From assembly GCA_016717005.1 (NCBI GenBank), contig JADJUF010000024.1, positions 1-64,000 on the forward strand: a stretch of 64,000 nt of DNA, written 5' to 3'. Source of the stretch: Myxococcales bacterium. Its GTDB lineage: Bacteria > Myxococcota_A > Polyangia > Haliangiales > Haliangiaceae. The notes under the pieces were generated by a model that was not told the DNA's origin, searched no databases, and saw only the letters and a list, made by a program, of their open reading frames with translations. The translations under genes were made by a program, and so were the position numbers. Below are positions 22,629 through 30,605 of this stretch, one piece after another; position 1 is the stretch's first letter; every line of letters begins with the position of its first letter.

Positions 22629-22645
22629 AAGCACTTGGCGTGCCA
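22629..22645 (-). promoter_or_regulatory. Candidate sigma-54 (-24/-12) promoter
   Basis: The minus strand reads TGGCAC-GCCAA-GTGCT. This matches the consensus TGGCAC-N5-TTGCW in all but one position, with the invariant GG and GC correctly spaced. It would give a leader of about 50 nt before the Cys-rich lipoprotein gene, which also has a clear ribosome binding site. The stretch 22646-22961 to its right holds no gene that I can see. Confidence 0.5.
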
Positions 22646-22961
22646 TCCTGGCAGAGAGATCGAACCGTTTGAAATCTTGGTGGTCCTGAGCGGGCGCGGC
22701 GTGCGGATCCTGCCGATCGCGCCAGATCCATGACACAAACGTCCGGGATTCCGCAGGGCCTGGTGATCAGGACGCGGCGTGGCGGCGTGTCAGCCCGGAA
22801 CGCACGAAGCGACCCACGGATCTGCGTCAACGTCTGTCCACGGTCGACTGTAGCAATCTGTTCACACCCGGTGGGAGTAGATGCCACGGTGGTGGCGACG
22901 CAGGTCACAGGCGGGCGGGAATCCGGAGCGGGAGCGAGAGTCCGGAGCTGGGGCCGAGGGT

Positions 22962-23245
22962 TGGATCGGGATCGGGCCGGATCGGGATCGGGATCGGGGG
23001 CCGGATCGGGATCGGGATCGGGGGCCGGATCGGGATCGGGATCGGGATCGGGGGGCCGGATCGGGAGCGGGAGCGGGAGCGGGATCGGGATCGGGGGCCG
23101 GATCGGGAGCGGAGCGGATCGGGATCGGGGATCGGGGCCGGATCGGATCAGGATCGGGATCGGGGGCGGGGATCGGGATCGGGGGCCGGATCGGGATCGG
23201 GGGCCGGATCGGGATCGGGAGCGGGGATCGCGGACGGGGAGCGGG
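22962..23245. repeat. GGATCG hexamer satellite
   Basis: About 280 bp of GGATCG and variants (GGGCCGGATCGG, GGAGCGGGATCG). The stretch between 22570 and 23275 otherwise holds only the sigma-54-like promoter. Open frames through it are artefacts of period-6 sequence. Confidence 0.9.
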
Positions 23246-23275
23246 ACCCGGATCGGGGCGCCGATCGGGCGCTGG

Positions 23276-24223
23276 TCAGCCCGGTTCGTCGACCGCGAGG
23301 ATGGTCTCGCGCAGGGTCGCGCGGGCGGTGAAGCCGAGATCGGCCTCGGCCAGCGCGCCGTCGACCATGCAGATGTAGCGGATGAAGTCGAACTCGGCGA
23401 CCGGGTAGCTGGAGACGCCGGCGCGGAACGCGAGCGACCACAGCGGCTTCGCCAGCGGGTGTGGGATCGGCAGGGTCCGGCGGTCGAGCTCGCGCAAGAT
23501 CACCGACAGCGGCACCTGACCGGGGCCGACGATGTTGTAGATGCCGCGCACGCCCGGCGCCAGGGCCGCGACGACCGCGGCGGCGACGTCGCGCTGGTGG
23601 ATCACCTGCACCATCGGATCGAAGCCGAACAAGGTCGGCACCGGATCGAGCCGGAGGTAGTTCGACGGCGCGTTGTGGACGGTGCCCAGGATGTGGACCG
23701 GGCGCAGCACCACCGTCTCGACGTCGCGGGCCTTCCACAAGAACGTCGACGCCAGGTGATCGATCTCGACGAGGTCGCGCATCTGCGGGAAGCGCTGCGC
23801 CGCGAGCAGCGGCGCGTCCTCGGTGAGGAACTGCGTGTTCTCGGGGCGCGGGCCGTAGACGTCGGCCGACGACAGCACCACGACCTTGGGCACCTCGTAG
23901 GTCTGGCAGTACTCGAGCAGCTTCATCGTGCCGGCGACGTTCCACGAGTACACGTCGGCGGCCGAGGCCCGGGGGTCGTGCATCAGGCCCATGTGCACGA
24001 GCGCGTCGACCTGGCCGTGGCGGAACACGTCGCGGGCGCGCTTGCTGCGCACGTCGACCCGGTGGTGGACGATGTCCTTGGGCCGCTCGGGGAACGGCCG
24101 GCGATCGAGCCCCTCGATCACGAACCTGGGATCGTGGTGCAGCGCCCGAGCGACGACGCGCCCGAGCCGGCCCGCGATGCCGGTGATGACGACCTTGCGC
24201 GGGGTCCGGTCACCAGAAGACAT
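23276..24223 (-). CDS. SDR-family NAD-dependent epimerase-like protein
   Basis: A 315-residue extended short-chain dehydrogenase. The Rossmann motif TGIAGRLG is at the N-terminus, and VVVLSSADVYG and the LRPVHILG strand follow. The usual catalytic YxxxK is not seen: the expected place reads RFPQMRD (F and R at the Tyr and Lys positions), so the enzyme may bind a dinucleotide without classical SDR chemistry. It overlaps the preceding acyltransferase by 14 nt and is thus translationally coupled. The pair suggests lipid modification or envelope biosynthesis, but the substrate is unknown. Confidence 0.8.
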   Translation of the reverse strand: MSSGDRTPRKVVITGIAGRLGRVVARALHHDPRFVIEGLDRRPFPERPKDIVHHRVDVRSKRARDVFRHGQVDALVHMGLMHDPRASAADVYSWNVAGTMKLLEYCQTYEVPKVVVLSSADVYGPRPENTQFLTEDAPLLAAQRFPQMRDLVEIDHLASTFLWKARDVETVVLRPVHILGTVHNAPSNYLRLDPVPTLFGFDPMVQVIHQRDVAAAVVAALAPGVRGIYNIVGPGQVPLSVILRELDRRTLPIPHPLAKPLWSLAFRAGVSSYPVAEFDFIRYICMVDGALAEADLGFTARATLRETILAVDEPG

Positions 24224-25070
24224 GCTTGCGCTCCCGCAGCCCGATGTGGATCAGCGACTCGATCCGGCGCTTCACGGCGGTGACCTTCTCGCCGATCACC
24301 TCGTCGTCGTCGTCGTGATCGCCGGTGAACATCATCGGCTCACCGAAGTGCAGGCGGTACTTGACCGGCAGCGGCACGAGCGGCACGAACGGCGGGTACG
24401 GCACCACCGGGAACGACGGCGTGCCCAGGAGCCGCGCCACCGCGCGCAGGTTGATCGCGGGCGCCTGCTCCTCGGCGCCGATCACCGCCACCGGGACGAT
24501 CGGCGTGCCGGTCTGGAGCGCGAGGCGCATGAACCCGAGCCCGAACGCCTCGAGCTGGTAGCGGCGCGAGAACGGCTTGGAGATGCCGCGGGCGCCCTCG
24601 GGGAACACCAGGATCGCCTCGTCCTCCTCGAGCAGGCGCCGGCAGTTCTCGGGCGTGCCGATGATCTGGCCCCAGCGCGCCATGAGGTAGCTGGCGAAGG
24701 GCACGGTCGGCACGAAGTGCTCGACCATCGAGCGGACCAGCCGCGGCGTCGGCGCGTCGAGGACGCAGGCCGACGCGATGACCATGCCGTCGTACGGGAG
24801 CTGGCCCGAGTGGTTCGAGACCACGAGCACGCGGCCGCTCGCGGGCAGGTGCTCGAGGCCGCGGGCCTCGGCCCGGAAGTAGCGTCGGTACATCCAGCCG
24901 GCGACGCGGATCGCGGTCGCGATCTGGTCGCGGCCCATCCCGAACTCGTCGTAGCCGTACTCGTTCTCGCGCACGACCAGCGCGCGCGTCCGCTCGTCGA
25001 CCTCGTCCGCGCGGTCGCTGGCGCGCGCGACGTCGGCGAGGCGCCGGCGGATCCAGTCGGAGACGGCCAT
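24210..25070 (-). CDS. 1-acyl-glycerol-3-phosphate acyltransferase-like protein (PlsC family)
   Basis: A 286-residue PlsC-type acyltransferase. The acyl-transfer motif is SNHSGQLPYDG, a variant of NHxxxxD seen in actinobacterial and myxobacterial members. The second block FPEGARGISKPF corresponds to the phosphate-binding FPEG motif. A membrane-associating hydrophobic segment (FPVVPYPPFVPLVPLP) follows. The first 60 residues are a charged helical extension. It is upstream of and overlaps the SDR gene. Substrate specificity cannot be read from sequence; acyl transfer to a phospholipid or glycolipid is the family role. Confidence 0.85.
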   Translation of the reverse strand: MAVSDWIRRRLADVARASDRADEVDERTRALVVRENEYGYDEFGMGRDQIATAIRVAGWMYRRYFRAEARGLEHLPASGRVLVVSNHSGQLPYDGMVIASACVLDAPTPRLVRSMVEHFVPTVPFASYLMARWGQIIGTPENCRRLLEEDEAILVFPEGARGISKPFSRRYQLEAFGLGFMRLALQTGTPIVPVAVIGAEEQAPAINLRAVARLLGTPSFPVVPYPPFVPLVPLPVKYRLHFGEPMMFTGDHDDDDEVIGEKVTAVKRRIESLIHIGLRERKHVFW

Positions 25071-25125
25071 CGAGCGGCAGCTTCCCCAAGGCCGGTCCGG
25101 CTGTCAAACCCGCGGGCGCGCGTGG

Positions 25126-25131
25126 TAGCGT
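25126..25131 (+). promoter_or_regulatory. -10 element of the 262-aa gene
   Basis: TAGCGT followed by 8 nt and then ATG. The same hexamer precedes argJ. Confidence 0.45.
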
Positions 25132-25139
25132 CGAGCGCG

Positions 25140-25928
25140 ATGAGCGAGGACTTCGTCGACGTGTCCTGGCGCGGCCTCGAGGTCGCGCGCAAGGCTCGGC
25201 TGCGCGGCGACGCCGGCGGCCGTGGCCACCTCGAGCACGGGACGCCGATGCCGACCGGCACCGCGCTGACCGTCACGACCGCCGAGGGGCTGCAGCTCCC
25301 CGCGGTCGTGGCCGCGGTGCGCGAGCAGATCGGCGGCCGCGCCGAGCCGCCCGGCATGGACCTGACGTTCACCGCGACGGGCGACGCGGCGACCTGGTGG
25401 CGCGCGCGCGTCGACGCGGCGGCGGTCGCGGCGGCCGAGGCGGCGACGGCGGCCGAGGCGGCGGCGGCGGCGGCGAGCCGGCCGCGCACCCGCACGAGCC
25501 CGCCGGCCGAGCTGGCCCAGGCGATCGCGGCGGCGGCGGCGCCCGCGGCCGTGGCGCCCGTCCCGGCGGCGGCGGTGCCCGCGACGTCCGCGCCGGCGGC
25601 GGCGCCCACGGCCGACGACGCGCGGCCGACCGAGGTGATGGCCGCGGTGACCGCGCCCGAGGATCCGACCGATCCCGAGGGCGTCGCGCCGATCGCGGCG
25701 GCCGCGCCCGACGGGGCGCCCGACGCGGCGCCCGCACCCGAGGCCGTGCCCGAGGAGCTCGCCGACGACGGCCGGCGCACGACGGTGATGGCCGCCGTCG
25801 ACATCGAGGCGATCGTCGCCGCCAGCGCCGACGACGCGCCCGCGGCCGATGGGCCCGACGACGGCGCCGCCCCGGCCGGCGGCGAGAAGAAGAAGGGCGC
25901 GCGCGGTAAGCGCCGGCGCGGCCGGTGA
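25140..25928 (+). CDS. Alanine-rich protein with a basic tail
   Basis: A 262-residue protein. Residues 1-85 form a small folded, mainly beta domain (SEDFVDVSWRGLEVARKARL then TALTVTTAEGLQLPAVV), resembling PilZ-size domains without a recognisable c-di-GMP motif. Residues 90-245 are Ala/Pro-rich and probably disordered, carrying two similar acidic segments (DDARPTEVMAAV and DDGRRTTVMAAV). The C-terminus is strongly basic (EKKKGARGKRRRGR), which suggests nucleic acid or membrane-surface binding. The stop overlaps the start of ldcA by GTGA, so the two are coupled. No family is assigned. Confidence 0.7.
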   Translation: MSEDFVDVSWRGLEVARKARLRGDAGGRGHLEHGTPMPTGTALTVTTAEGLQLPAVVAAVREQIGGRAEPPGMDLTFTATGDAATWWRARVDAAAVAAAEAATAAEAAAAAASRPRTRTSPPAELAQAIAAAAAPAAVAPVPAAAVPATSAPAAAPTADDARPTEVMAAVTAPEDPTDPEGVAPIAAAAPDGAPDAAPAPEAVPEELADDGRRTTVMAAVDIEAIVAASADDAPAADGPDDGAAPAGGEKKKGARGKRRRGR

Positions 25929-26878
25929 CCGCCGGCGTGCGCCCGGCCGCGATCGAGTGGATCGTGCCGCCGGCGGTGCGGCCCCGTGACGTCGTCGCGA
26001 TCTGCGCGCCGGCGGGGCCGATCCGCGCGGCGCGGTTCGAGCGCGGGCTGGCCTTGCTGGGGCCGCACCTGAACCTGCGGCTGGGCGACGACGTCACCGC
26101 CGAGGCCGGGTACCTCGCCGGCGACGACGGCCGCCGGGCCGACGAGCTCGCCCGCGCGCTGCGCGATCCTGACGTCCGGGCGATCGTGGTCGCGCGCGGC
26201 GGCTACGGCCTGACGCGCATCCTCGCCGACCTCGACCCGGCGCTCTTGCGCGCCGACCCCAAGCCGATCGTCGGGTTTTCGGACGCGACCGCGCTCCTGG
26301 CCTGGGCCGCGGTCGCCGGCGTCCGTGCGATCCACGGGCCGGTCGTCAGCCAGCTCGGCGATCTGCCGGCCACCGACGTGGCGGCGCTGGTCGCGGCGCT
26401 GACCGATCCGCGCCCGCTGGGCACGCTGCCCGATCCGCTCGCGGCGCTCGGCCTGAGCCGACCGATCGCCGGTCCGCTGGTGCCCGGCAACCTGACGCTC
26501 CTGGCCCACCTGGTCGGCACGCCGTGGCAGCTCGATCTCACCGACGCCGTCGCGCTGATCGAGGAGGTCGACGAGAAGCCGTACATGCTCGATCGCGATC
26601 TCACGCAGCTCCACCTGGCCGGCCTCCTCGACGGCGCGCGCGGCGTGATCCTGGGCGACCTCACGCGCTGCACCGATCCGCCGCACGCCCGCGGCGTGAT
26701 CGACGATCCGGGGCCGGCGCGCGCGGCGGTCGCCGATCGCCTGGCGCGGTTCGGCGTGGCGGGCTGGTGGGGCGCGCCGATCGGCCATGGTCCGCGCAAC
26801 CTGGCGGTGCCGATGGGCGCGCGGGTCGAGGTCGACGCCGCGGGGCGCGTGGCGATCCTCGACGCCGCGGTGCGCTGA
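25925..26878 (+). CDS. ldcA: Muramoyltetrapeptide LD-carboxypeptidase (S66)
   Basis: A 317-residue peptidase of family S66, which trims the terminal D-Ala from tetrapeptides during peptidoglycan recycling. The nucleophile lies in VGFSDATAL (S119), the conserved ARGGYGLTRIL lies just before it, the catalytic Glu is in LIEEVDEKPYMLDR and the His is in APIGHGPRN. Length is normal. The GTG start overlaps the preceding stop. No signal peptide is seen, so it acts in the cytosol. Confidence 0.93.
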   Translation: MTAGVRPAAIEWIVPPAVRPRDVVAICAPAGPIRAARFERGLALLGPHLNLRLGDDVTAEAGYLAGDDGRRADELARALRDPDVRAIVVARGGYGLTRILADLDPALLRADPKPIVGFSDATALLAWAAVAGVRAIHGPVVSQLGDLPATDVAALVAALTDPRPLGTLPDPLAALGLSRPIAGPLVPGNLTLLAHLVGTPWQLDLTDAVALIEEVDEKPYMLDRDLTQLHLAGLLDGARGVILGDLTRCTDPPHARGVIDDPGPARAAVADRLARFGVAGWWGAPIGHGPRNLAVPMGARVEVDAAGRVAILDAAVR

Positions 26879-26966
26879 GCGGGCGCGACCCCAGGTCGGG
26901 CGAAAGTTTGGATCGGCTCCGGCGTTGGTGCGTACGAACCCACCACACCTCGCCTCCGGGAGCCCC

Positions 26967-27647
26967 ATGTCCGCTCGCACCCTCGTCCTCACGGCCGCGG
27001 CCCTGTCCGCCGCCGCCCTCGTCACCGCCACCACCGCGTCGGCCGATTGCTACGACGACAGCTGCCGCGAGGCCCGCGCGAAGGAGTGGTCGCGGCCCCG
27101 GTTCGAGGGCGGCTTCGGCTTGCTCGCCGGCAGCTACACGGTCTCGTCGGTGAGCGGCGGTGGCGTCGGGCTCCACGTCGACGGCGGCGTGCGCATGGGG
27201 CGCCTGGCCCTGCTCGGCGAGTACGACTTCCTGTCGATCGGCCAGGACGCGTACACCTACGAGAACCCCATCCGCGGCGTGCTCCATCGCATCGGCGCCA
27301 ACGCGCGCTACTCGGTCGCGGCGTTCGGCGGGCACTCGGTGCCGATCCGCGGCGACGTCTGGCTCGAGGGCGGCGTCGGCAACCAGCTCGTGCAGTGGCA
27401 CGGCGGCGGCGAGCTGTCGCGTCGCGATCTGGCGTTCGGCGTCGGCGGCCAGATGACCGTGCGGGTCGGCGGCGGCAAGCGCCCCAACTACCTCGGCTTC
27501 TACTACGCGTTCCGCGGCCTGGTCGCGCGCGATCCGTTCCCCGCCAAGGACATGCCCACCTGCGCGGGGCCGTGCGATACGCCGACCGGTCCGTCGGCCT
27601 GGGACATGGGCGCGTTCTTCAACTTCGGCGTAGTGTTCGCGCGCTGA
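26967..27647 (+). CDS. Outer-membrane beta-barrel-like protein
   Basis: A 226-residue exported protein. The signal peptide is MSARTLVLTAAALSAAALVT with cleavage near TASA-DC. The mature protein has repeated amphipathic strands (GFGLLAGSYTVSSV, LALLGEYDFLSIG, YLGFYYAFRGLVA) and ends in aromatic-aliphatic alternation with a terminal GVVFAR. This suits a small barrel of 8-10 strands. Four Cys are present in the mature part. The ATG is supported by GGGAG 4 nt upstream. A strong terminator follows at 27711. No specific family is recognised. Confidence 0.75.
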   Translation: MSARTLVLTAAALSAAALVTATTASADCYDDSCREARAKEWSRPRFEGGFGLLAGSYTVSSVSGGGVGLHVDGGVRMGRLALLGEYDFLSIGQDAYTYENPIRGVLHRIGANARYSVAAFGGHSVPIRGDVWLEGGVGNQLVQWHGGGELSRRDLAFGVGGQMTVRVGGGKRPNYLGFYYAFRGLVARDPFPAKDMPTCAGPCDTPTGPSAWDMGAFFNFGVVFAR

Positions 27648-27710
27648 GTCGAGATCGCGACGGTCGCCGCGCGCCCGGCGTCGGTCGGCGTCGGTCGGCG
27701 TAGACCCAAG

Positions 27711-27750
27711 ACGCCCCTGATCCTCATCGAGGATCGGGGGCGTTCTTGGT
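27711..27750 (+). terminator. Intrinsic terminator after the outer-membrane protein gene
   Basis: ACGCCCCTGATCCTC pairs with GAGGATCGGGGGCGT over 15 bp (one U-G wobble) around a 3-nt loop, followed by TTCTTGGTTT. It lies 64 nt past the stop codon. Confidence 0.8.
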
Positions 27751-28298
27751 TTCGGATCCGGTTGCGTCGACTCCGGTTGCGCCCGACTCCGGTTGCCGAG
27801 CCGGCGCCGACTCTCCGACACCGGCTCGGTTCTGGATCCGGTTCCGGTTCCGACACCGACTCCAGATCCGACTCCGGATCCGACTCCGACACCGACTCCG
27901 ACACCGACTCCGACACCGACTCCGACACCGACTCCGGATCCGACACCGGCTCGGTTCTGGATCCGGTTCCGGTTCCGACACCGACTCCAGATCCGACTCC
28001 GGATCCGACTCCGACTCCGACACCGACTCCGGTTCCGGTTCCGGCTCCGGCTCCGGCTCCGGCTCCGGTTCCGACTCCGACTCCGACACCGACTCCGACA
28101 CCGACTCCGACACCGACTCCGACACCGACTCCGGCACCGACACCGGCTCCGACACCGACACCGGCTCCGGCACCGGCTCCGACTCCGGTTCCGACACCGA
28201 CTCCGGCTCCGGCTCCGACTCCGGCTCCGGCTCCGGCTCCGGCTCCGACTCCGGCTCCGGCTCCGGCTCCGACTCCGGCTCCGACTCCGGCTCCGGCG
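27751..28298. repeat. Hexamer satellite (GACTCC/GACACC/GGCTCC) with an internal 125-bp duplication
   Basis: About 550 bp of 6-bp units. A 76-bp block starting at 27815 recurs exactly at 27940, a 125-bp period. All frames are open for long distances, reading Ser-Asp/Ser-Gly, Thr-Pro or Arg-Ser repeats, but none has a supported start or a conserved region, so I do not call a gene. Confidence 0.9.
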
Positions 28299-28370
28299 CT
28301 CGATCGTCAACCCCGGCGGATCGCCGTCATTCTTGACGAGCGCATCGCGCCGAGCGCGCGAACGCGGGAG

Positions 28371-28404
28371 AAAAAAAACGCTGCACCGGGGGGACGGTGC
28401 AGCG
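28371..28404 (-). terminator. Strong intrinsic terminator on the minus strand
   Basis: The perfect 10-bp stem CGCTGCACCG/CGGTGCAGCG with a 6-nt loop is followed on the minus strand by eight Ts (28378-28371). No protein gene lies upstream on that strand for 490 bases, so it must end some other transcript. Confidence 0.85.
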
Positions 28405-28862
28405 CCTGCGCAGATCACGACACGCTACTGGTTGCCTCAAGTGGAGGGGGATGCCGACAGGGATGAGGGGAGGGACCAAGTCGGCGCCACCGAGTCGAAA
28501 TTTTCGCGTGCCGTGTCGCGCGTGGGTAAGGGGATGACTCCTCTATTGGAGGGCTGGACTGCGGGGAACGTTGCGTTGAACCGGAGCGCGGGGAGAAGAA
28601 TTTCAGCTCATCGAGCGGCAGGTCTTCGTTCGCGTCTCTTCGTGCATCGAATACAGAGCAACTCGCGTTCCAACTCGCAAACCGCGATCAGCACACCAGG
28701 CTTCGCGGCCTTAGCCGGCCTCCTGTGTCATACCGTCACCATCTGGTGACGAAGTGGCTAGGGGAGACGCCACACCCCTGCGGTGGCGAGTCATCAGGGT
28801 GATGGCTAGCGGACTCGCCACTGATCGGTCGTCACCTCACCTGAGCGGCGCTGCGGTCAGGC
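28405..28862 (-). ncRNA. Candidate structured non-coding RNA
   Basis: Between the satellite and ruvX there are about 460 bases of clearly lower GC with no plausible protein, ending at the strong minus-strand terminator. Stems visible by eye are: GTGGCGAGTC with GACTCGCCAC (28783-28820), CGTCACC with GGTGACG (28734-28750), and GACTCGCCAC with GTGGCG-TC (28768-28792), which competes with the first. The right end overlaps the ruvX promoter region on the other strand. I could not match it to RNase P, tmRNA, SRP or 6S consensus segments. The strand is inferred from the terminator. Confidence 0.4.
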
Positions 28863-28896
28863 GGTGGCATCGGACAATGTGCTACCTACCGGCGGC

Positions 28897-29322
28897 ATGC
28901 GCGCCCTCGGCCTCGACGTCGGCTCCAAGACCATCGGCGTCGCCGTGTCCGATGAGCTCGGCCTGGCCGCGCACCCCGAGCACGTGATCGCGCGCAAGGG
29001 CACCGGGCCCGACGTCGCGACCGTCCTCGCGCTCTGTGCCGCGCGCGAGGTCACCGCGGTGGTCGTCGGCATGCCGTTCGAGCTCTCGGGCGCGGTCGGG
29101 CTGCGCGGCCGGCGCGTGCAGGTGTTCATCGACGCGCTCCGCCGCGCGCTGCCGGTGGCGATCCCGATCCACGAGGTCGACGAGCGCTTCACCACCGCGC
29201 TGGCGCAGCGGGTGCTGCTGGCCGGCGACGTGTCGCGCGCGCGCCGCAAGGACGTGATCGACAAGCAGGCGGCGGCGGTGATCCTCCAGGGCTGGCTCGA
29301 CGGCCGCCGTGGCCACGAATAA
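28897..29322 (+). CDS. ruvX: RuvX/YqgF family Holliday junction resolvase-like nuclease
   Basis: A 141-residue RNase H-fold protein. The family start MRALGLDVGSKTIGVAVSD holds the first catalytic Asp (D8), and VDERFTTALAQRVL and KDVIDKQAAAVILQGWLD hold the later Glu and Asp residues. The gene is essential in many bacteria, with roles in pre-16S rRNA 5' processing or junction resolution. The ATG at 28897 is chosen because homologues begin here; an earlier GTG (28864) would add 11 unsupported residues. mltG follows, as in many genomes. Confidence 0.93.
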   Translation: MRALGLDVGSKTIGVAVSDELGLAAHPEHVIARKGTGPDVATVLALCAAREVTAVVVGMPFELSGAVGLRGRRVQVFIDALRRALPVAIPIHEVDERFTTALAQRVLLAGDVSRARRKDVIDKQAAAVILQGWLDGRRGHE

Positions 29323-29343
29323 CCGTCCGCCCTCGCGCCTTGC

Positions 29344-29349
29344 TACAGT
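29344..29349 (+). promoter_or_regulatory. -10 element of mltG (leaderless type)
   Basis: TACAGT followed by 7 nt and then the GTG at 29357. This decides the mltG start against an earlier GTG at 29309 that overlaps ruvX. Confidence 0.55.
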
Positions 29350-29356
29350 CCCCGCC

Positions 29357-30490
29357 GTGGCCCGCTCGCCGTTCCGTATCGCGCTCATGGTGGTCCTCGC
29401 CACCGTGGCCCTGGCCGTGGTGATCGGCGGGTTCTTCGCCTACCGCGTCTACACGTACCCGACCACGCGCCACGGCGGCCGCGGCGCCGACGTCGAGGTG
29501 ACGATCAAGCGCGGCATGACGTTCCCGCAGGTGACGCGGGCGCTGGCCGACAAGCGCGTGATCGATCACCCGCTGTACTTCCGCATCTACGGCATGCGCC
29601 GGGGCGCGACCACCGCGGTCAAGCCGGGCGACTACGTGCTGCGCGACAACCTGACGCCGGCCGAGGTGCTCGACACGCTCGTCGCCGGGGTGCGCGAGCG
29701 CTCGGTGGCGGTGACGCTGCCCGAGGGCAAGAACATGCTCGAGTTCTTCGCGCTGCTCGACGCGGCCGGCGTGGCCAAGGCCAGCGAGCTCGAGGTGCTG
29801 GCGCGGGATCCGCAGTTCCTCTCCGCCCACGCGATCGCCGGCGACAGCGTCGACGGCTACCTGTTCCCCGACACCTACCAGTTCGTGACCCCGACGCCGC
29901 CGGCCAAGGTGCTCGAGCGCCTGATCAACGCCCACCGCCGCGAGTGGAACTCGGCCGCGCGCACCCACGCCAAGGCGCTGGGCAAGCTCAAGGACAAGCT
30001 CAAGTGGAGCGATCGCGACGTGCTGATCCTGGCGTCGATCGTCGAGAAGGAGGCGGTCGAGGCCAGCGAGCGCCCGCGCATCGCGCAGGTGTTCATCAAC
30101 CGCCTGACCTCGCCGACCTTCAAGCCCCGCAAGCTCGAGACCGACCCGACGATCCGCTACGGCTGCCTGGTGCCGGTCAAGAAGAGCCAGGCGTGCCGCG
30201 ACTGGCTGGCGATGTGCCCGCCCGATCAGCCCGGCTGCGAGCGCCTGCGCCAGGCGCAGCTGCAGGACGCCGATAACCCGTACAACTCGTACGCGCACGA
30301 GGGCCTGCCGCCGGGGCCGATCGCCAACCCCGGCCGCTCGTCGATCGCCGCGGCGATCGATCCCGACGGCAGCGACTACTACTTCTTCGTCGCCAAGGAC
30401 GCCCGCCACCACGCGTTCTCCAAGACCGTGGCCGAGCACCAGCGCGCCGTGCAGCAGTACCTGCAGTGGCGCCAGAGCGGCGGCCCGTAG
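29357..30490 (+). CDS. mltG: Endolytic peptidoglycan transglycosylase MltG
   Basis: A 377-residue membrane-anchored lytic transglycosylase that cuts nascent glycan strands and sets their length. One N-terminal transmembrane helix (IALMVVLATVALAVVIGGFF) is followed by a LysM-like region (VTIKRGMTFPQVTRALADK) and the catalytic YceG domain with LILASIVEKEAVEASERPR, where the EKE Glu is catalytic. The C-terminal family block is NPYNSYAHEGLPPGPIANPG and FFVAKDARHHAFSKTVAEH. The insertion VKKSQACRDWLAMCPPDQPG adds a Cys pair not found in E. coli MltG. The GTG start follows from the -10 box. Confidence 0.93.
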   Translation: MARSPFRIALMVVLATVALAVVIGGFFAYRVYTYPTTRHGGRGADVEVTIKRGMTFPQVTRALADKRVIDHPLYFRIYGMRRGATTAVKPGDYVLRDNLTPAEVLDTLVAGVRERSVAVTLPEGKNMLEFFALLDAAGVAKASELEVLARDPQFLSAHAIAGDSVDGYLFPDTYQFVTPTPPAKVLERLINAHRREWNSAARTHAKALGKLKDKLKWSDRDVLILASIVEKEAVEASERPRIAQVFINRLTSPTFKPRKLETDPTIRYGCLVPVKKSQACRDWLAMCPPDQPGCERLRQAQLQDADNPYNSYAHEGLPPGPIANPGRSSIAAAIDPDGSDYYFFVAKDARHHAFSKTVAEHQRAVQQYLQWRQSGGP

Positions 30491-30605
30491 CCGCCTCGCC
30501 GGGCGCGATCGCGGCCGCCCCGCCGGGCGCGATCGCTTCCGTGGCGAATGTCGCCCGCGCCCGGTTGCGCCGACGCGCGAGCCCCGACATGTTCGGGAGC
30601 TGCCC

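Noticed and set aside
22962..23245. CRISPR-like or origin-like repeats
   Set aside because: The units are contiguous hexamers with no spacers and no DnaA boxes, so this is a simple satellite.
27751..28336. Ser-Asp, Thr-Pro or Arg-Ser repeat proteins encoded by the satellite
   Set aside because: All frames are open because the unit length is 6. There is no supported start, no non-repeat domain, and a terminator stands before it.
28405..28862. RNase P RNA, tmRNA, SRP RNA or retron
   Set aside because: None of the conserved segments that I know for the RNAs is present, and there is no reverse transcriptase gene nearby.
29309..29356. Earlier GTG start for mltG overlapping ruvX
   Set aside because: The -10 box at 29344 and the membrane helix position favour the GTG at 29357.
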